DNA of 46,718 bases from Willaertia magna (lineage: Eukaryota; Heterolobosea; Eutetramitea; Acrasida; Naegleriidae), in NCBI GenBank assembly GCA_902984215.1, contig CADWAF010004623.1, forward strand, positions 1 through 46,718. The letters are read 5' to 3'. A model generated the notes under the pieces. It did no database searches, was not told the origin of the DNA, and saw nothing but the letters and a program-made list of their open reading frames with translations. Below, in pieces: positions 17,232-30,900 of this stretch. The position numbers were made by a program, and so were the translations under genes. Every line of letters starts with the position of its first letter. Positions within the stretch are counted from its first letter, which is position 1.

Positions 17232-18005
17232 TTATTTCTTTCGTTTCTTATCTTCCTTTTCAGTATTCTTCTTCTTCTTTTTTTCATCCTTTTTATTTTC
17301 CTTTTGTTTAATCTTCTTTACTTCTTCCTTTTCAACCTTTTCATCATCTTTCTTCTTCTTCTCTCCATCAAAACCAAAAGGTAAAAATACAGTTTGTGCA
17401 ATTTGTTTAGAAAATTCATCTCTTTGTTTAATAAATTCTTCTTTTTGTGTTAATTCTTCTTTTAATAATTTCTTAGAATCAATCTTAGGTACTTTAATCT
17501 CTTGTTTCACTTTAAAATAACTATCAATCTTTAAAATTGGTTTTAATTTATCATCATCTTCACTGTTTGTAAATAAAGGTGTAACATTAATATGATTTTG
17601 TTCTTTAGATAAACTTAATCCACTTTCTTTATCAATTATTTGTAAATCATTATTAATATCTATTTTAGTTAAATGTTCTTTAACATCTTTTAATTTAAAT
17701 GAACTAGGTATTTCAATTAAAACAATTTTACTATCTTTTAATTCATCTAAATTAATTAATGGTTTTTGTTTAATTGATTCAAATTCATTTGAAAGTGTAA
17801 AGACAAATGAATTATCTTTTTTATTATCATTTTTATTATCACTCTTTTCTTTCTTTTTCTTTTTTTTATTTTCGGAAGATTTTATTTCTTCATTATCTGA
17901 TGACATGTAATTAACTTCTTTTACTTGTTCTTCTTCTTCTTTATCGTCATCATCATCATCATCTAATAAAACTATTTTTCTTTTTGTTTGTTTATTCTTC
18001 TTCAT
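17232..18005 (-). CDS. Possible RNA polymerase I subunit, A34/PAF49-like
   Basis: A 257-residue, highly charged nucleolar-type protein. It has an Asp/Glu/Lys-rich N-terminus (~1-65), a more structured middle (~70-190) and a Lys-rich tail (~200-257). The middle begins FVFTLSNEFESIKQKPLINL, continues DSKIVLIEIPSSFKLKDVKE and ends QTVFLPFGFD. That order (a short hydrophobic entry, L/I-x-x-I-P, then a terminal PFG motif and a Lys-rich tail) is what A34.5/PAF49 subunits of RNA polymerase I show; these help rRNA transcription through a heterodimer with A49. Identity by short motifs only, so tentative. The open frame extends to a GTG at 18044, but the ATG at 18005, after an A-run, is the likely start. 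Confidence 0.5.
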   Translation of the reverse strand: MKKNKQTKRKIVLLDDDDDDDKEEEEQVKEVNYMSSDNEEIKSSENKKKKKKEKSDNKNDNKKDNSFVFTLSNEFESIKQKPLINLDELKDSKIVLIEIPSSFKLKDVKEHLTKIDINNDLQIIDKESGLSLSKEQNHINVTPLFTNSEDDDKLKPILKIDSYFKVKQEIKVPKIDSKKLLKEELTQKEEFIKQRDEFSKQIAQTVFLPFGFDGEKKKKDDEKVEKEEVKKIKQKENKKDEKKKKKNTEKEDKKRKK

Positions 18006-18205
18006 TTTTTTTGAAGCTATTTTTTTATTGAACTTTTTTTTCACTCAATAAAATTGTTTTTCTTCTTTGAATACACGGGTTTTGCTGAGGCATTGGGCCC
18101 ATAGTATGGTTGTTGTACAATGTATGGATAGATAGCAGGAATAGATAATTTACATGGGTTGTTTTATTGATAGCTAGTGTTGTACAAGGTAATTTTCGAA
18201 GAGAA

Positions 18206-18826
18206 TTAGAAATAATAATTAGTGTTTAGTTCTTCTCCACACCATTTATTTAAATCAGCTAATTTCTCTTCTTCTTGTTTTGTAAAATCACTTTCAATTT
18301 CAAACATATTTCTTAAATTTTCTACAGATTTACCATTTGTAATCATACTTGCAATTTTACAAGTTAATAAATCCAATAAATTTTTAATATTTAAATAATT
18401 TGTTGCTAATAATAATTCAATTAATAAAGATTGATCCATTTCTAAAAAAGTTAAATCAAATTCACAAAGACTTTCATCAAATTGTGTTTTAGATTTAATT
18501 GGTTTTTTAATTGGATATTTTGTTATTTCTTTTTCATTTTCTTTATTTTTATGATAATAATTACAATAATCAACTATTTTTTGTAATGCTCTAGAATGAA
18601 TATTTTTTAGTGGAATTGTTATCTTTTTGTTATTATTATTAGTAGATGTTAGATTCATTTGATCTTCTTCTATTAACGTTATTTCTTCTTCTTTTATTGT
18701 AGTTTCCTCTTCCTCTTCTTCTTCATTAATTTCTAACATATCTCTAATCATTTCCGATATCATCATTGCTTCTCTATCAATGGTGAATATTTTACCATCT
18801 TTACTTTGTAATGCAATTTCTTTCAT
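18206..18826 (-). CDS. SKP1-like: Divergent SKP1-like SCF adaptor
   Basis: A 206-residue BTB/POZ-fold SKP1 protein. It starts KEIALQSKDGKIFTIDREAM (the SKP1 strand S1-S2 region) and continues IPLKNIHSRALQKIVDYCNYY. It then has FDLTFLEMDQSLLIELLLATNYLNIKNLLDLLTCKIA, the conserved SKP1 dimerisation core. It ends with the F-box-binding tail FEIESDFTKQEEEKLADLNKWCG. Compared with ordinary SKP1 (~160 residues), it carries an acidic insert (EEEEEETTIKEEE) after helix 1 and a basic insert around residues 104-125. The ending is NTNYYF rather than the canonical N-E-W-C-E-x-K. It is likely a paralogue paired with the F-box proteins of this genome. The GTG at 18862 was rejected for the A-run-preceded ATG at 18826. 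Confidence 0.88.
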   Translation of the reverse strand: MKEIALQSKDGKIFTIDREAMMISEMIRDMLEINEEEEEEETTIKEEEITLIEEDQMNLTSTNNNNKKITIPLKNIHSRALQKIVDYCNYYHKNKENEKEITKYPIKKPIKSKTQFDESLCEFDLTFLEMDQSLLIELLLATNYLNIKNLLDLLTCKIASMITNGKSVENLRNMFEIESDFTKQEEEKLADLNKWCGEELNTNYYF

Positions 18827-18901
18827 TTTTTTTTGGTTGTCAGATGATTGCGCAACTGTCACTTGTTCTCAATTACAATACTTTATTAATGCACAACAAC
18901 A

Positions 18902-21900
18902 TTAAAGTCTTTGTGGAGAAGAAATGCCTATTGTTGGATTTGTTGGTGCACTACTTCCAATTGCATTTTGAGCTTCTAGTGCTGAAGTAGTAAAATCAAT
19001 ATCAATAGCTTTACAATTAGTGATTGCATAAAGTAGTTTTTCTTTCATAATTTCTTTGGAGCTATAAGAAGGTAATTCTATAGAGAAGAAGCAAGTATGT
19101 GACAATGGTAAAAATGCATCAGGATTAGTTCTGTCAAGTTTTTGGATTTTCATTGGATTTGTAAATGCTTCACTTTCATTGATTGGCATTCTACTTCTTC
19201 CCCAAACAAATTTAAGATACAATGATCGTTGTTCTGGAGTGAATGATTGTAAAATTTCCCAGAATAGTTTAACTTCTCTTGATTGGGCATTATATCCTTC
19301 ATAAATAGTATGTTGTTTAAGCTTTTCAACATCAAGATCTGGTACACCACAAACGAGTTTTTCGAATTCTTGCCAAGTTAACAATGGGAAAAATCTGTTT
19401 GTTATTACACTATATAAACCTTTTCTTAAAGCATTAAGTTGGACTTTAAATTCACGATTTAAACGATAGTCTCTAATTAATTCTACATATTGGTTACGAT
19501 TTCCATAAGTTAATTTTACGTTACTTCCATTAGGTACCAATTCAACTTCTTTACCATCGCTTCCAATGGTAGTAAAGGTTCTGTCACAATAGGTTTCATT
19601 AAAGTTTTCTTCAATCATTTTCATTAATTCTTCAGTATCATCAGTAAATGTTGGATCTAGAGTCAAACTATCCTGTTCCAATAAGGCTTTCATTGCAGTA
19701 AACATTGCTTCATCAAATGATCTTAAATCTTCCCAAGTTAAAGGCAAATCACTAACAATCATTTTCCAAACAATAGATGGGAAATCAAATGGAAGTACGT
19801 TTTTAGTTAAAATACCAATTCCCATTATCACACCAACAAATTCATACCATTTCAAATGTTGGTCACTTGTACTTTGTGGATTTGGAATGAATTTTTCAAG
19901 ATTTTCACCACTTTGTTGTATTTTGTTTGGTGTTGGAATAAAAAGATCTAAAACAGTAGGGTCTGTAGCCAATAATTCTTGACACATATTGGTTAATGAT
20001 TCACGGAATGGTCCTCCATAGTCATCTGCTGCTTCACCAATTAAAGTCACTTTCCATGAAGCCTTTTTACTACTTAATATTCTTGGATGCATAGCCTTAA
20101 CTTGATTGTAAGCTTGGATGAAAAGTGAATTAAAGGCATTTCGTTGACGATCTGTTGGGTGGGCATCTGAAGCTAAATGTCTGTTTAACCTTAAACCAAT
20201 AGGCTCAATGGTGATATGAGATTTTGTTACTGAGTGTTGCCAAGCATCTAGTTTAACAGAATGGAAAATTCTATGCCTCATTAACTTACTTAAAATGTCT
20301 GTAATTCTAAAAACAGCTCTAGTTTTAGTAGCCAATGGGTGACTAAAATCTAAAAGATTTATAATACGAGATATTCTTCTGTTAAATAATTTTAGGAGTG
20401 TAAATCTATATCTCAATCTATTCAATGGTACTTTTTCCAATAAACCTAAATGTTTTAATTCTTCACTCCTAGGTGATAATTGGTTCCATTCAAGGCTTTG
20501 CCAACCACAATTACTGAAAGTTTCCACATACTCAATAAGTTGTTTGTCAAATTCATCCGGATTTATGTCATCAGCTTCTAACTCGCATTCATCATTGGAA
20601 ATTCCTCTAATTTTTCTTATTTTCAAAAGGGTTCTTACCTCATCCATTTCTCCTTCCAACTGAGACATTTTAGGACAGGAATCTATTGACGAAGACACGC
20701 TAAACAAATATCCCCAGTGGCTGTCCATTTCTTTTTCATATACCAAACCATAAGGAAGGTGATTGGCAGGCATTTGATTCTTTGGAGGTAACGGCCTTAC
20801 TACTCTTAAAAATATGTGCATTCTATCATGATATTTATATTCAGTCTCAGCACACTTTTCACATAAATTGTAGTTTTCGCAATTTTCACACCAATAACGA
20901 ACACCACGTATTGGATTCATTCCACAGTTGTCACATTTTACTCCCGTGTGAATATTTGCCTTAAATTGAGAACCTTGTTTCCATCTTTGGGAATAGAGGG
21001 AAGGTATTAAAGCAGGGGTACAATCAACGGGTCTTCTAATTTTCAAGAAAAGGTGCATTTCAGAGTGAACTTTTGATTGTTTTTGGATACATTTCTCACA
21101 TAAATCGTATTCTTCACATTCAACGCAATGGTACCTTACACCAACAATGTTACTTCTACAATTTGAACATTTTACTTCATGGTCACCGCCACCACATGTA
21201 AATTCAAAGAAAATAGTGTCAGTTCCATGAACTACTATTGTTTTGTCTTTCAACTCTTCCCCTCCAAATGATCCTAAATCATCAGATCCAATTTGCTTTG
21301 TACTGAAATTTAATCTATCACACTTGTGAGTCTTGCTATGCTTATCAAATGTAATGTATAAGGTTTTAGCTCCTGGAATACGTATTTTAGCAGAATCATT
21401 AACAAGGTTGTAGGGGTGTTTACTTTCTTTATACGTGACTTTCTTTTTCCTCTCCAAAATTGATTCAAATAAAGTCCAATCAGGGAAATTTCTTCCATTA
21501 CTCTGAGAAAATACTTCAAGGAATTCACGAATAATTGTCAACTGGTCAACCCATGAGACATGCTCAAACCAATCAGAGGGATTTACTCTTAACACACCAT
21601 CGGTAGATCCTACAGGTACAATAGTAGTTTCTACATTACAATTACTTTCTGGATCATATCTTACTTGAAATTCTGTGGCTACTTGGGATTGACAAGGGAA
21701 GCTTTCATTTGAAAAATATTTAGCAAACGAGGAATCATATTGTTTGTGGTGGCTTAAGGATTGGTTTCTGGCAGTTGTATGAGTACAACAAGTACATGCA
21801 TTTATAGGTGATGAAGTGTTGGAGGTCAATAAATAAAGATGATGTTTATCTAATCTTTGAAGTAAGGTGTTATTGGCTCCAGTTATTGATATGCTTGCAG

Positions 21901-24900
21901 CTGGAAAAACTGATTGACATAAATCACTTACTAGATATCTTCTAATTACTGTCATAAGCTCTGCCATACTGTGGAAGTTTGGAAGTGGATAGGCATTAAC
22001 TTCACTATATCTTAAAAATTTACGATATAAATCTTCTAATTCTACACGGAAACGTTTCAATAATTTAAGGTGGGAGTAAGGGGAATTAGAGACATTGCTA
22101 CTTAAAACTTGTGGTGAAGAGTAGTCTAATTGAAGTAAAGCATCAGATATAACTCCCTTAAATGGAGCAAACGGTGTCAATAAATATCTAAACAATGTTG
22201 GAAGATATTTGTGATATAAAGAGTTATCTTCATCAGTATTTTCATGTAGGCTTAACAAAATTCCAGATTTACTCATTTGGGAATTAATTTCTCGTCTTGT
22301 AATAGCAGCATATTTTAAAATTAAAGATGAAAGCAACATGTTTGGATTCAAGTAAGCATCTCTTTGAGACAATCGCCAAGTGAATGGGGCAGCATAGAAA
22401 GTCAAACCAACGTTCTCTTTAAGATTTGGACCAATGAAATCAAAGTAAATTTGTGCTTGACTTGGTAAATTATTTGTAGTAATTACAAAACAACGATCCA
22501 TTGGAGCAACAGGACTACCTCCTTTAATTTGGTGTGCAATTTTCTTTCCTTCACGATCATAATAGAAAGTTAAAATGTCATTGGTACTTGGTAAAGAAAA
22601 TCTTTCATCTAAAATAAAACTAACAGACGTTGTACCACAAAAGTGGATGAAATGAGATTTTAACTGAGGTGGTTGGAATAATATATTATATTCTTTTCTG
22701 TACTCAAATTTCCTAAAGTATGGAATTGTTTGGGTAAAGGCCTGAATTTCTTGTAAAGCTTCTCCTTCTAACATTTGGTATATATTGACCAATTTACCAT
22801 CTTTTCTAATAATATTTCTATCTTTCAAAAGTTCAAATGTTTCAATGGATGGTAATGTTTTGTTTGAGAAAGGATAAACATTGTCATAATCATAATGACC
22901 ATTTCCAAGTGTAGAGGTTTCTAATAACATAGTTGGTTGGGAAGCAGAAAAATTGAAATCATTATCTAAATGATGATAGGCGTCAATCATTATTTGTTTC
23001 ATAGCTTTCCATAATACTGAACTAGATTTAAAAGTGTTTTCCAAATTTAGTAAAACTGGAGCTTGTTTAGTTTCTCTAGCACTGACAATATTCAATAAAA
23101 TTTGATGGATATAGTTAGAACCTAAGCCAATATAAAATTGAGTACTCTTTGTCACCAGATCATTTAATGAAAAACCTTTTAATTCGAGAGGAGGTGTATA
23201 AATGTTTTTTGTTTCAACAAAATCTGTTACTACACTATTTGTATTTCCAAATATAGATGTTGGTTGGTCTTCAGAAACAGTTATGTAAGCACCATTTAAT
23301 AGTTTTTTCACGACAACACCTAATCTGCCTCTCATCTTCGTAAGTGTTAGCATTTTCTTACTATGCAAGCTGTTATTAATTGTATCAGAATTATCTGTTG
23401 GCGGAGAAGCAATGCGAGGAGAAACAACAACAATGTCTCCCTCTTTCACATTGGCCATTGAAGGAATATCACAAAAATTATTCTCGTTAATTTTAATATC
23501 AGGGTTTTGAAGCATTGCCTTCTTTAGTCTTATTTTCATGTCTTCATTATTGAACTCACTTCCCAAAAAGTTTATGCCATTAGATTCGTTCAGGAGAATA
23601 TTATTAACATTTTTATCATTTACATCACTCTCAGAAATTCTGGAACTTAAGCTACTTGAAGAAGATTGGTGCGGCGATCTACTATTTACAGTTTCTTCTA
23701 TTGAAACATTTCCCTCAAGTAATAAATTAAGAGCAATATTAATGTCATCTTGAGCCATTTGGAGAGCTTTTACAATTAATTGTTCATTATCAAAACCCAT
23801 AAACTTTAATTGTTGTACGAGTTGTTGCCTTATTGTTGGAACCGATTGGGTAGTAAGAGGAGTAGAGGATGCTTGTAAATTAGGTGCGGCATTTCTATGA
23901 AGATAACTAAGAGCAGTATTCATATCAATAGTAAAACTTCCTACGTTCAAGCTCTTCATAATAGCATCTCTAACATCATTTTCTGAGTAATATCCATTCA
24001 CAATTGTATTCAAAACCTTAATTTGGCTTTCAATTAGTAAATTAGATACATGTTCATTGGTATTTGTGATGAATGGTGTGGTAGCTGATTCTTTTTGTTG
24101 TGTTGGAACAATTGAATTATTGTGCTCCAATGGTTCAGAAGCATTCATTTCATATATTGCTTGTAGAGATCTGTGTATAGTTCTAGATAACGTAAATTGG
24201 AAAGGTACTTGGTTAGTAAGATTAAATTTAACTTGTACGTTTTTTCCTTTCATGGCAATAATTGGATATAGTGATGTGGATCCAACAGGAATAATGTTTC
24301 CTAAATTTACACCATTCTTTGTAAAAAATATTGAGCGTTGTTCTTTAGACCAACCACAACCAATCACATCCTTGTTTGAACAAAAAGTATATCCACTCTT
24401 TACTAAAGTATTACCTCTAAATACGTTTCCAGTGTCAGTGTGTAATGTATATATCCCAAAAGTTGCTGCAAACAATAAAGAAAATTGATAAGAACTTGAA
24501 GGAGTAGGAGGCATCTCAGAAAACCCAATGGCAATAGCATCACCTTTTTCAATAAGCTCTATTTCAAAGTAAAATCCTGGCCAAGCTTGAGGGACAGGGT
24601 GGTCTGTTCCAAGAGTACCATACTTTGGTGAATATAATCTCAAAGCGTTAAATGTAAGAATTGGCAATTCTTTTCCATTTGTTGTTAATGAATAAGGAAC
24701 TCCTTCTGTAACCAATGATTCTGGAACTACAAATCTAGAAGGACCTTTTTGTTGAGAGAATGAATTGCTTAATGTAGGATTAGATAAGATAGAATTAGAG
24801 TCTACCATAAAGTTGAGGAGAGACGTTGTTGGAGTTGCTAAATTTGTTTCAGGTGTGTGCATGTTTTTTCTAGCCAACACAGGCATTAATTTTTGTAATC

Positions 24901-27900
24901 TCAATATTAAACTTTCCATTCTATCAGAGGTAAGAATAGGATCTGAGGGTGCATGCTTTAAAGACTTGCAATTAGAAATAGAGTGGTTTTTACCCTCGCC
25001 AGCGCCACAATCACAATAGAAATCTCCAAACTCTGGTTCTCCCAAACGATGTCCTCTATGACAAGTTCTAGCACAAAATGCACAAACAGCTTGATTAGTA
25101 CTCATATTGCAGGAAATACAACTGTAGTAATATTGACGATGGAATTTTTTACCTGTAAAAGTAAAGGAACAAGAATCCAATTTTAACTCTTTTCCATAAT
25201 TGACCAAAGAGGAAAGATTGTGTGTCTTTTGCCCCAACCATACATTAATAATATTATCAGAATTATTGGAATCTGTTAATAATTGGAAGGTGGTGGCCTT
25301 TTCACCCAACAAAACCAACTGTTGAATAAAATCTTGGCGAATAGCACTGTCCTCGTCAACTCTATATGTTGAAGTGTGATCTAACAAATATTTAAGAACC
25401 ACACTTTCAGATCCTTTGGAGTTTGAAATACTCTCCATTAACCATTTCAAACATTTAATCCAAAGACTACTGTATAATAAACGTTGGTCATCATTTAAGT
25501 TTGACGAAATATCATTCTTAAATTCATCATTAAATAAATATCTACCTAAGTGTACAACAAATTTACAAATGGAGTGGACGTGTTGTTCTGTAAGAGGGAA
25601 AGATAAAAGTGGTTTTTGGGTGATGACATGAATATTTTCTGAGGAAACAAAATGCTCACGGTGAACAACTGATTTGTCTTCCAGTTCAATTTTAACAAGG
25701 TGATATGTTTCTTCAATCTCCTTAACCTTTGCAAGCTCTTGTCTCCCATTCATATCAACCAATACCTGTTCCCCAATTTGTGGGATATACTTGAAACCAC
25801 CCATTATTGTTAGTGTTGCAAATAAGCATTGAAGATCTTTGGAAATGTCAGTGTGTCTATTAAGATTTTTCAATATAGTTTCAGTGGAATCAAACAGAGC
25901 AGAATTCATTAACTGTACTAATAGTTTTACGAAATATGAGCCATTTTCAATAGACACACTAAATAGTTTTCTGATTAATAAGAAAATTTCCTTTGCTATC
26001 CTTATACCAATTACTGAGGTATTATCAGGGGAATAACCTACCACTTGTCTCATCTCATAAGAACCAAAAAATTCAAATAAAATTACAATTAAATCATTAA
26101 GTCCCCCTTGATTATTGGATTGTGGAGAAACAGTATTGTTGTGAATTGAGGAACCTGAGCTTAAAATTAATTGACTGCATAACTTTAGTGCTAATTCCTG
26201 AACATTTGGGCGTGAACTTAATTTCAATAATGGTAAGAGTAATTGTTGGAATCTTTCGCTTGACAAGCACAGTTGAGCATATGACGTGTTGCAAAGTGAA
26301 ACCATTAATGATAACATTTCCTCAAGTACTTCAACTGAAATCGATTTAGAATTTGTATTCATATCAGCAATTATTCTCTTTAAATCGTTAAATAATAAAT
26401 TGAAAACTGTATCACGAAGAGAATTTAGGTGTTGGGTATATGTAAAATCACCTTCAAAATTCTCAGATTCCTCTAACATTTCAACGCATCTTATTGATAA
26501 TAATCTAAATATTTTCCAAGCCTTCTTATTCATTTCTTTATGCTCTTCAATGAAACCGTCTTTTCTTTTGAATTTAGAATTGTCATTATTTAGATCTGTT
26601 TGTACTGGTACTGTATTATACATTAAGTGAGAAAGTTTCGTTAAAAAGTCATTGTACAAAATCCATTCTACGTCACTTGGTCTAAAAGATATTAAACTAA
26701 TATCCAAAATTTCCCTTAATAGTCCACTTCTTACTAAATTATCTAATTTCTTTTGATTATCTTCGTGTATAGAATCATCAGTTCTAATTAACCAAGCATC
26801 TAAAGGTGTAAAAAGTCCTCTCAAGAAAGCTTTAAAGCTGTGACTCATAATTTCTTGGTACATTGAACCACATCCTTCAACATTATTGAAATAATGGAAA
26901 TTAGGAGAGTCACACTTTTTCATTGATCTAGTTTGTCTAATAGACTTAATTCCATGTATAATTTCTGCCTTGACACTGTTGAATTGAGTGCTTTGAATTA
27001 ATTCATTAAACATCTGGAACGAGGTTGCTCTATTTAAAGCTCTTTCTCTTCTCATACGCATTAAATTTAACATTCTGCTTGGAATAATATCAGACTGTAC
27101 AAACTGAACAACTTTTGTTGAAATATCATTAATGAATCCATCAGTAATGAGGCTCAAATTGATTTGATCTCTGTCTAGTCTTATCTTGTTGGCAGCAATC
27201 TGGGATAATTGAGAAAGTACATAAGATTTAGAAGCTACAAGATTTGTTTGTTGGCTTTGTTGTGTTTTCTTAAACATCCAAGGTTTTTCTAAAGTCTCCA
27301 ATGAAGGAGATTTAAAACCTTCATCCCTATCATAGATCTTTGAAAGATATGAGCTCTCTAATTGCAATAAAAATTTACACTTTTGCACAATAAAGTCTCT
27401 CATATCTCTATAGGCTAATTGCTTTTGTTGTTTTGTTTGAACCATCCATTGACGAAGCGGTCTTCCTATCTTTCTCCAAACACTCTTTAATTTGTCACAT
27501 CCTTCCCCATTCATTGCACTATTTAATGACATTAGGCTCTTTTCATCAACTGGGGTTGAAAAAGGGTTGCAATCTGCAACGATTTCTGACAATTTTCTAG
27601 CTAATGCAACTAAACCAGTATGCTTCAATGTTACAGCAACGACTGCTCTTTCTGATGTCACAACATCTGCAACATTTTGCATCATCATTGTAAACGCTTC
27701 ATTCTTAAAAATTCTTAGATATAAATATTGGCAAAATTGACCAGCTTCATTATTTCCATCAATCATATCCAATAAGAATTTATCATTAATATCCATCACT
27801 TTTGTCTTTGTTTGGTCAGATTGTGAGCCTGTGCTAAGTTCTTCCTCTAAAGAAATGTTAGAGGAAGGTAGTGTATTATATTTTGGTTTCTCGTTAGTTA

Positions 27901-30900
27901 ATTTTGAATTGTAATCTACAACTAAATTGGAAAAATCATCCTCAGGTTTCAGTAATAGCTCTGTGCTTCTTTCTGACTTAACATTGCTTTCATTTTCAAT
28001 TTGGTCATCTCTGATACCATTTGCAAATAATTTACTATCAAGCCAATCTACATACTTATCTTCATCACTGCTATAAGGATAAGATGATAAAACGTATGTA
28101 GTACATCTTCCTCCCAAATGACCCAAAAGCTTTTCCAATTCATACAAGAAATGAACACAATTTTCATTGCCCACATAATTAAAGACAGGAACAACTAAGC
28201 AACGCATTCCCCATTGTGAATGTTTATCTCCTGAACGGAAAGTGGTTGTCAGGCTGTTGCCCCATGTGACAAGTGGAATAATTGGAATTGTTGAGCCATG
28301 ACCTGAAAACTGTAGTGCTTGCACATTGGTAATCTTTTGTGAAGTATTAATTCTCAAATTATCTTCAGGACCTGCAGTAATACATCTTGGATCAAATTTA
28401 ATTCCAACCGATATAACTTCATGAGAGTGATTATTAATGGTATCCTCACTTTGTGAAGAATCGGAATTAAATGTAATTTCTTTGCTTTCCGAGGCACCAG
28501 ACTCATAAGGGTGATCTGATTCCACAATCGCCCAATCAAACAACAATCCAGGACCAGTTTTTTCAGTTGTATCACTTCTTACCTCATAGTCTTCTTTGAT
28601 TCCTACAAACTGTGACAACAAATCAACTGATCTTAATAACTCAACTATATGAGGATAAAGAAATTGAGTTAATTTTTCAAAATGTTGGTCTATGTAAACC
28701 TTTGAATTATTATTTCCTTTCCATAAAAGCTTAGAAAAGCTGTGCAATACAGGAAAAACTAACCAACCAATAATGCCCTCTTGTACTTCTCTTGCTAGAC
28801 TTTTTAAAAGTTGTACAAAGAAATCTTTGGTCTCATTTTGTTGGGTTGAGCTTTCTTTTATCTCAGCCGCTACTGTACATGTCTCATTCAATAATTGTTC
28901 GCAAGTCGTCAAAAGAATATTTGTGTATTCTAATAAAACCTTAGAAGTGCTGTTACTAAGAACAGAGGAACTATTATTTCCTTTGGAGAATAAGCTAGAA
29001 ATATTTTGGACTAACGTATTTTGCCACATTAATAAAAGTCTCTTTGTCAAGAAAACTATTGCTATCATATCCTCACTGGCCACATTTAATACAGAAGACG
29101 ATGAACTTTTAGTATCTACTAAATGCTGAACAAAGTTTGATAAAGTAATCTGGTATTGTCTCTTAAGAAAATCAATTATTCTAGTAACAAAAGGTATTGC
29201 AATTGATGTATCACTAAACCCAATACCACTCCCTATAAAAGTATCAAACAAGGTAAAGTCATGAACCATTCTCTCTAATATTTTTCTTAATAAGCGTCTT
29301 TTTAAGGAGTCAGATGTACAGGAAGCAATAGCATCCTCTATAAACTGTCTTTGATCTTCAATGGTTGGATAGAATAAAGTAAAACCGCAAACCAAAACAT
29401 CTATAATACAATCACCAATATGTTTCAAATCTTTTTCACCTAATCTTGAAATTGCAATAGCTATTCTTTGATCTTTTGATTTTTGGTGGGAACTAACCAA
29501 TACATAATCATCAGCGTCAATTTCTTCTTCTTGAGAAATAGATTCAAATAAAAAATGGTTTGTCTTATTTTCTTGTTTAATCTTTTGTTGTTGTTTAATT
29601 TGTTTTACTACCCCTTTTTCTTCAGATATTTCTTCTGTTTTAGTGTTTTGGGATTGCTTGGTATCTGTTTCTATCATATCTGCATTATTTTCTTTTTTCT
29701 CTATTATTGGTTCTGTTATTGGTGAAGTATTGTTATTTTCAGTAATTGGGGTTTTTGTTTTTCCACTTTGTTGGAGTAAATCAAAGAAATATGTTCTTAA
29801 TTCATCTATAACATTTGAGCCATTTCTATTTCCAATTGTTTGTACATTATAAGAATGTAAATGAACGGAAGTTAATCTTGATATTAATTCGTCAATGTTT
29901 TCCTTATTCTTTTTCCAAAGTGATAAAGATTTAATGTTTAAATGTAAAATTCTCAAAATTGCACTCAACGAATATTGTCTGATATCACAAGAAGGACTAC
30001 TACTACCTATTTGTAACACACGATCTATTAAGTCAACCAATATTTGAAAAGTATGGGCTGAAAGTTCTATACAAAACTTAACATTTGCGCTTGTCCTGTT
30101 TTTTAAATATTTTTCTCTTTGTACAAGAAGACAATTTGAAGAAGGAGGTGTTGTACTAAAATCCTTAACTCTGGTAGATAAATTATCTCCTTCCAATGAT
30201 ATTGTTACAGATGAATTATTAGTGTTTAAATTTTTAGATAAATTTGTTTCATTCATTAAATAAAAATTAGTTAATAAATCAATTTGATTCAAAAGAAATA
30301 CGAATAATCTTTTTGCAGTAAAAGGCTTCCTAGCATTTAAATTAGCATTTGATAGTAAAGAGTATTGATTCAAAATATTTAATGGATGGTTTGAGTTATT
30401 CTGAGCTTCTGCTTTGATTTTTTCATCCTTCAACATTTGATCTACATGTGTTTTAATTAAAAATTGGAATTGTTGTAAAGGTTTTAAAGTTTCTGGTTTA
30501 AAAACAAAGGCACCATCCTCTTCTGTTTCTGTTACTAAAAGTGGATCTGAAGGATCATCTGAAAGTGTTAATAGACATTGTAAAACATATAATAAGTCTA
30601 ACAAAGATCCCTCACTTAATCCTAACAGTAATAGTGAATGAATAGATTTTGTTCTTCGTTTTAATCCGTTTTCTTTTTCTTTAGAATAATCAATTAAATA
30701 ATTTTTAACAAGTACTGTTGATTCATCTAATCCTGACGGTATTGCCAATGGATAAGCATGTTTCGTTATTAATTTATGAATAGCTTCTGACTTTGATTTC
30801 CTTAATTTAGCAAATAAACCTTTCTTTACGTCACTTTTTTGCATAGCTTTTGCTAAACTCTTAAGAAAGGTATCTAAATCTTCACGTTTTAATGGTTGAA

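Noticed and set aside
24057..24488. 143-codon plus-strand frame inside the HECT gene
   Set aside because: Antisense to the SPRY-coding region, which has strong domain evidence; the plus frame has no recognisable motif.
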